Shown here in pieces: positions 63,905 to 64,000 of a DNA stretch of 64,000 nucleotides. Origin of the DNA: Thalassotalea hakodatensis. Its GTDB lineage: Bacteria > Pseudomonadota > Gammaproteobacteria > Enterobacterales > Alteromonadaceae. A model generated the notes under the pieces. The model had not been told where the DNA came from. It did no database searches and was given only the letters and a program-made list of their open reading frames with translations. Each line of letters starts with the position of its first letter. The stretch's first letter is position 1. The stretch spans positions 3,318,066 to 3,382,065 of the forward strand of contig NZ_AP027365.1 in assembly GCF_030295995.1 (NCBI RefSeq), in the 5' to 3' direction. A program made the translations under genes and the position numbers.

Positions 63905-64000
63905 TTATAGCTCTACAGTAGGCATTTGCCCCCATTTAAAACCCCATAGAAAAGAAGCCAATAAAACCATTTGTTCGCAAAAAACCTTTAAAGCGCTCGC
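63905..64000 (-). CDS. C-terminal end of a frame entering from beyond the window
   Basis: An open frame of 31 codons from the window edge to TAA at 63905, ending FKWGQMPTVEL. It has mixed hydrophobic and charged residues (CEQMVLLASFLWGFKWG). It is too short to identify. Its closeness to the following small membrane gene (12 bases) makes it plausible as a real gene end. Confidence 0.35.
   Translation of the reverse strand, partial: ASALKVFCEQMVLLASFLWGFKWGQMPTVEL

Noticed and set aside
1-64000. Possible CRISPR arrays, tRNA or rRNA genes, insertion sequences or prophage
   Set aside because: No regularly spaced repeats, cloverleaf patterns, transposase or phage genes were seen when reading both strands.

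Overview
The window is chromosomal DNA of an AT-rich marine-type gammaproteobacterium, most likely of the order Alteromonadales and close to Colwellia or Thalassotalea. This placement is inferred from gene content and order, not from a database search. Supporting signs are the block ndk-rlmN-pilF-rodZ-ispG-hisS-yfgM, the gamma-proteobacterial genes iscX, yebG and rdgC, the thrLABC attenuator operon, the long isocitrate lyase paired with malate synthase G, and enlarged PstA and PstC subunits. I see no rRNA, tRNA, CRISPR array, insertion sequence, prophage or replication origin. This is core chromosome with a few small accessory or unrecognised genes.

Layout. 1-9515 (minus strand): a housekeeping block of yfgM (cut by the window edge), hisS, ispG, rodZ, a TPR-LysM PilF, rlmN, ndk, NAD-malic enzyme, iscX and a 45-residue CxxC membrane protein. 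9661-15689: a DUF2164 protein, NnrS, a D-2-hydroxyacid dehydrogenase, an FAD oxidoreductase, a GNAT acetyltransferase with a cysteine cluster, and a class V aminotransferase. 15891-20895: thrC, thrB and thrA behind a threonine leader peptide and attenuator. 20940-24754: a response regulator, CheC-like and diguanylate cyclase operon, a 30-residue membrane protein, a YgjP-type metallopeptidase, and yebG with a LexA box. 25081-32003: a broken DUF3718-like gene, then aceA, a LysR regulator, lrgA, lrgB and glcB, which form a glyoxylate-shunt neighbourhood.

32070-36856: a secreted protein of unknown function, a serine beta-lactamase-fold hydrolase, a three-gene unit of sigma factor, membrane anti-sigma candidate and exported coiled-coil protein, and a small parvulin. 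36878-44666: phosphate uptake genes, namely the low-affinity PiT transporter with its DUF47 partner and pstC-pstA-pstB-phoU. 44785-50832: a CBS protein, SelO, a second diguanylate cyclase, EttA, a PilZ protein and GcvR. 50903-59257: ppk-ppx, pstS, phoB-phoR and a porin. 59483-64000: an orphan histidine kinase, rdgC, an HDOD protein, a mostly empty stretch, a small membrane protein and the tail of a further reading frame.

How the genes fit together. The strongest regional theme is phosphate. Five promoters (pstC, ppk, pstS, phoB, porin) carry PhoB-type direct repeats (the ppk copy is weaker) whose downstream half-site lies exactly 10 bases from the -10 hexamer. Transport, signalling, polyphosphate metabolism and the porin therefore look like one PhoB regulon. 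A second theme is acetate or two-carbon metabolism (aceA, glcB), with an LrgAB membrane pair and a LysR regulator between the two enzymes. A third is cyclic-di-GMP signalling (two GGEEF proteins and a PilZ protein). Bidirectional hairpin terminators separate most convergent gene pairs.
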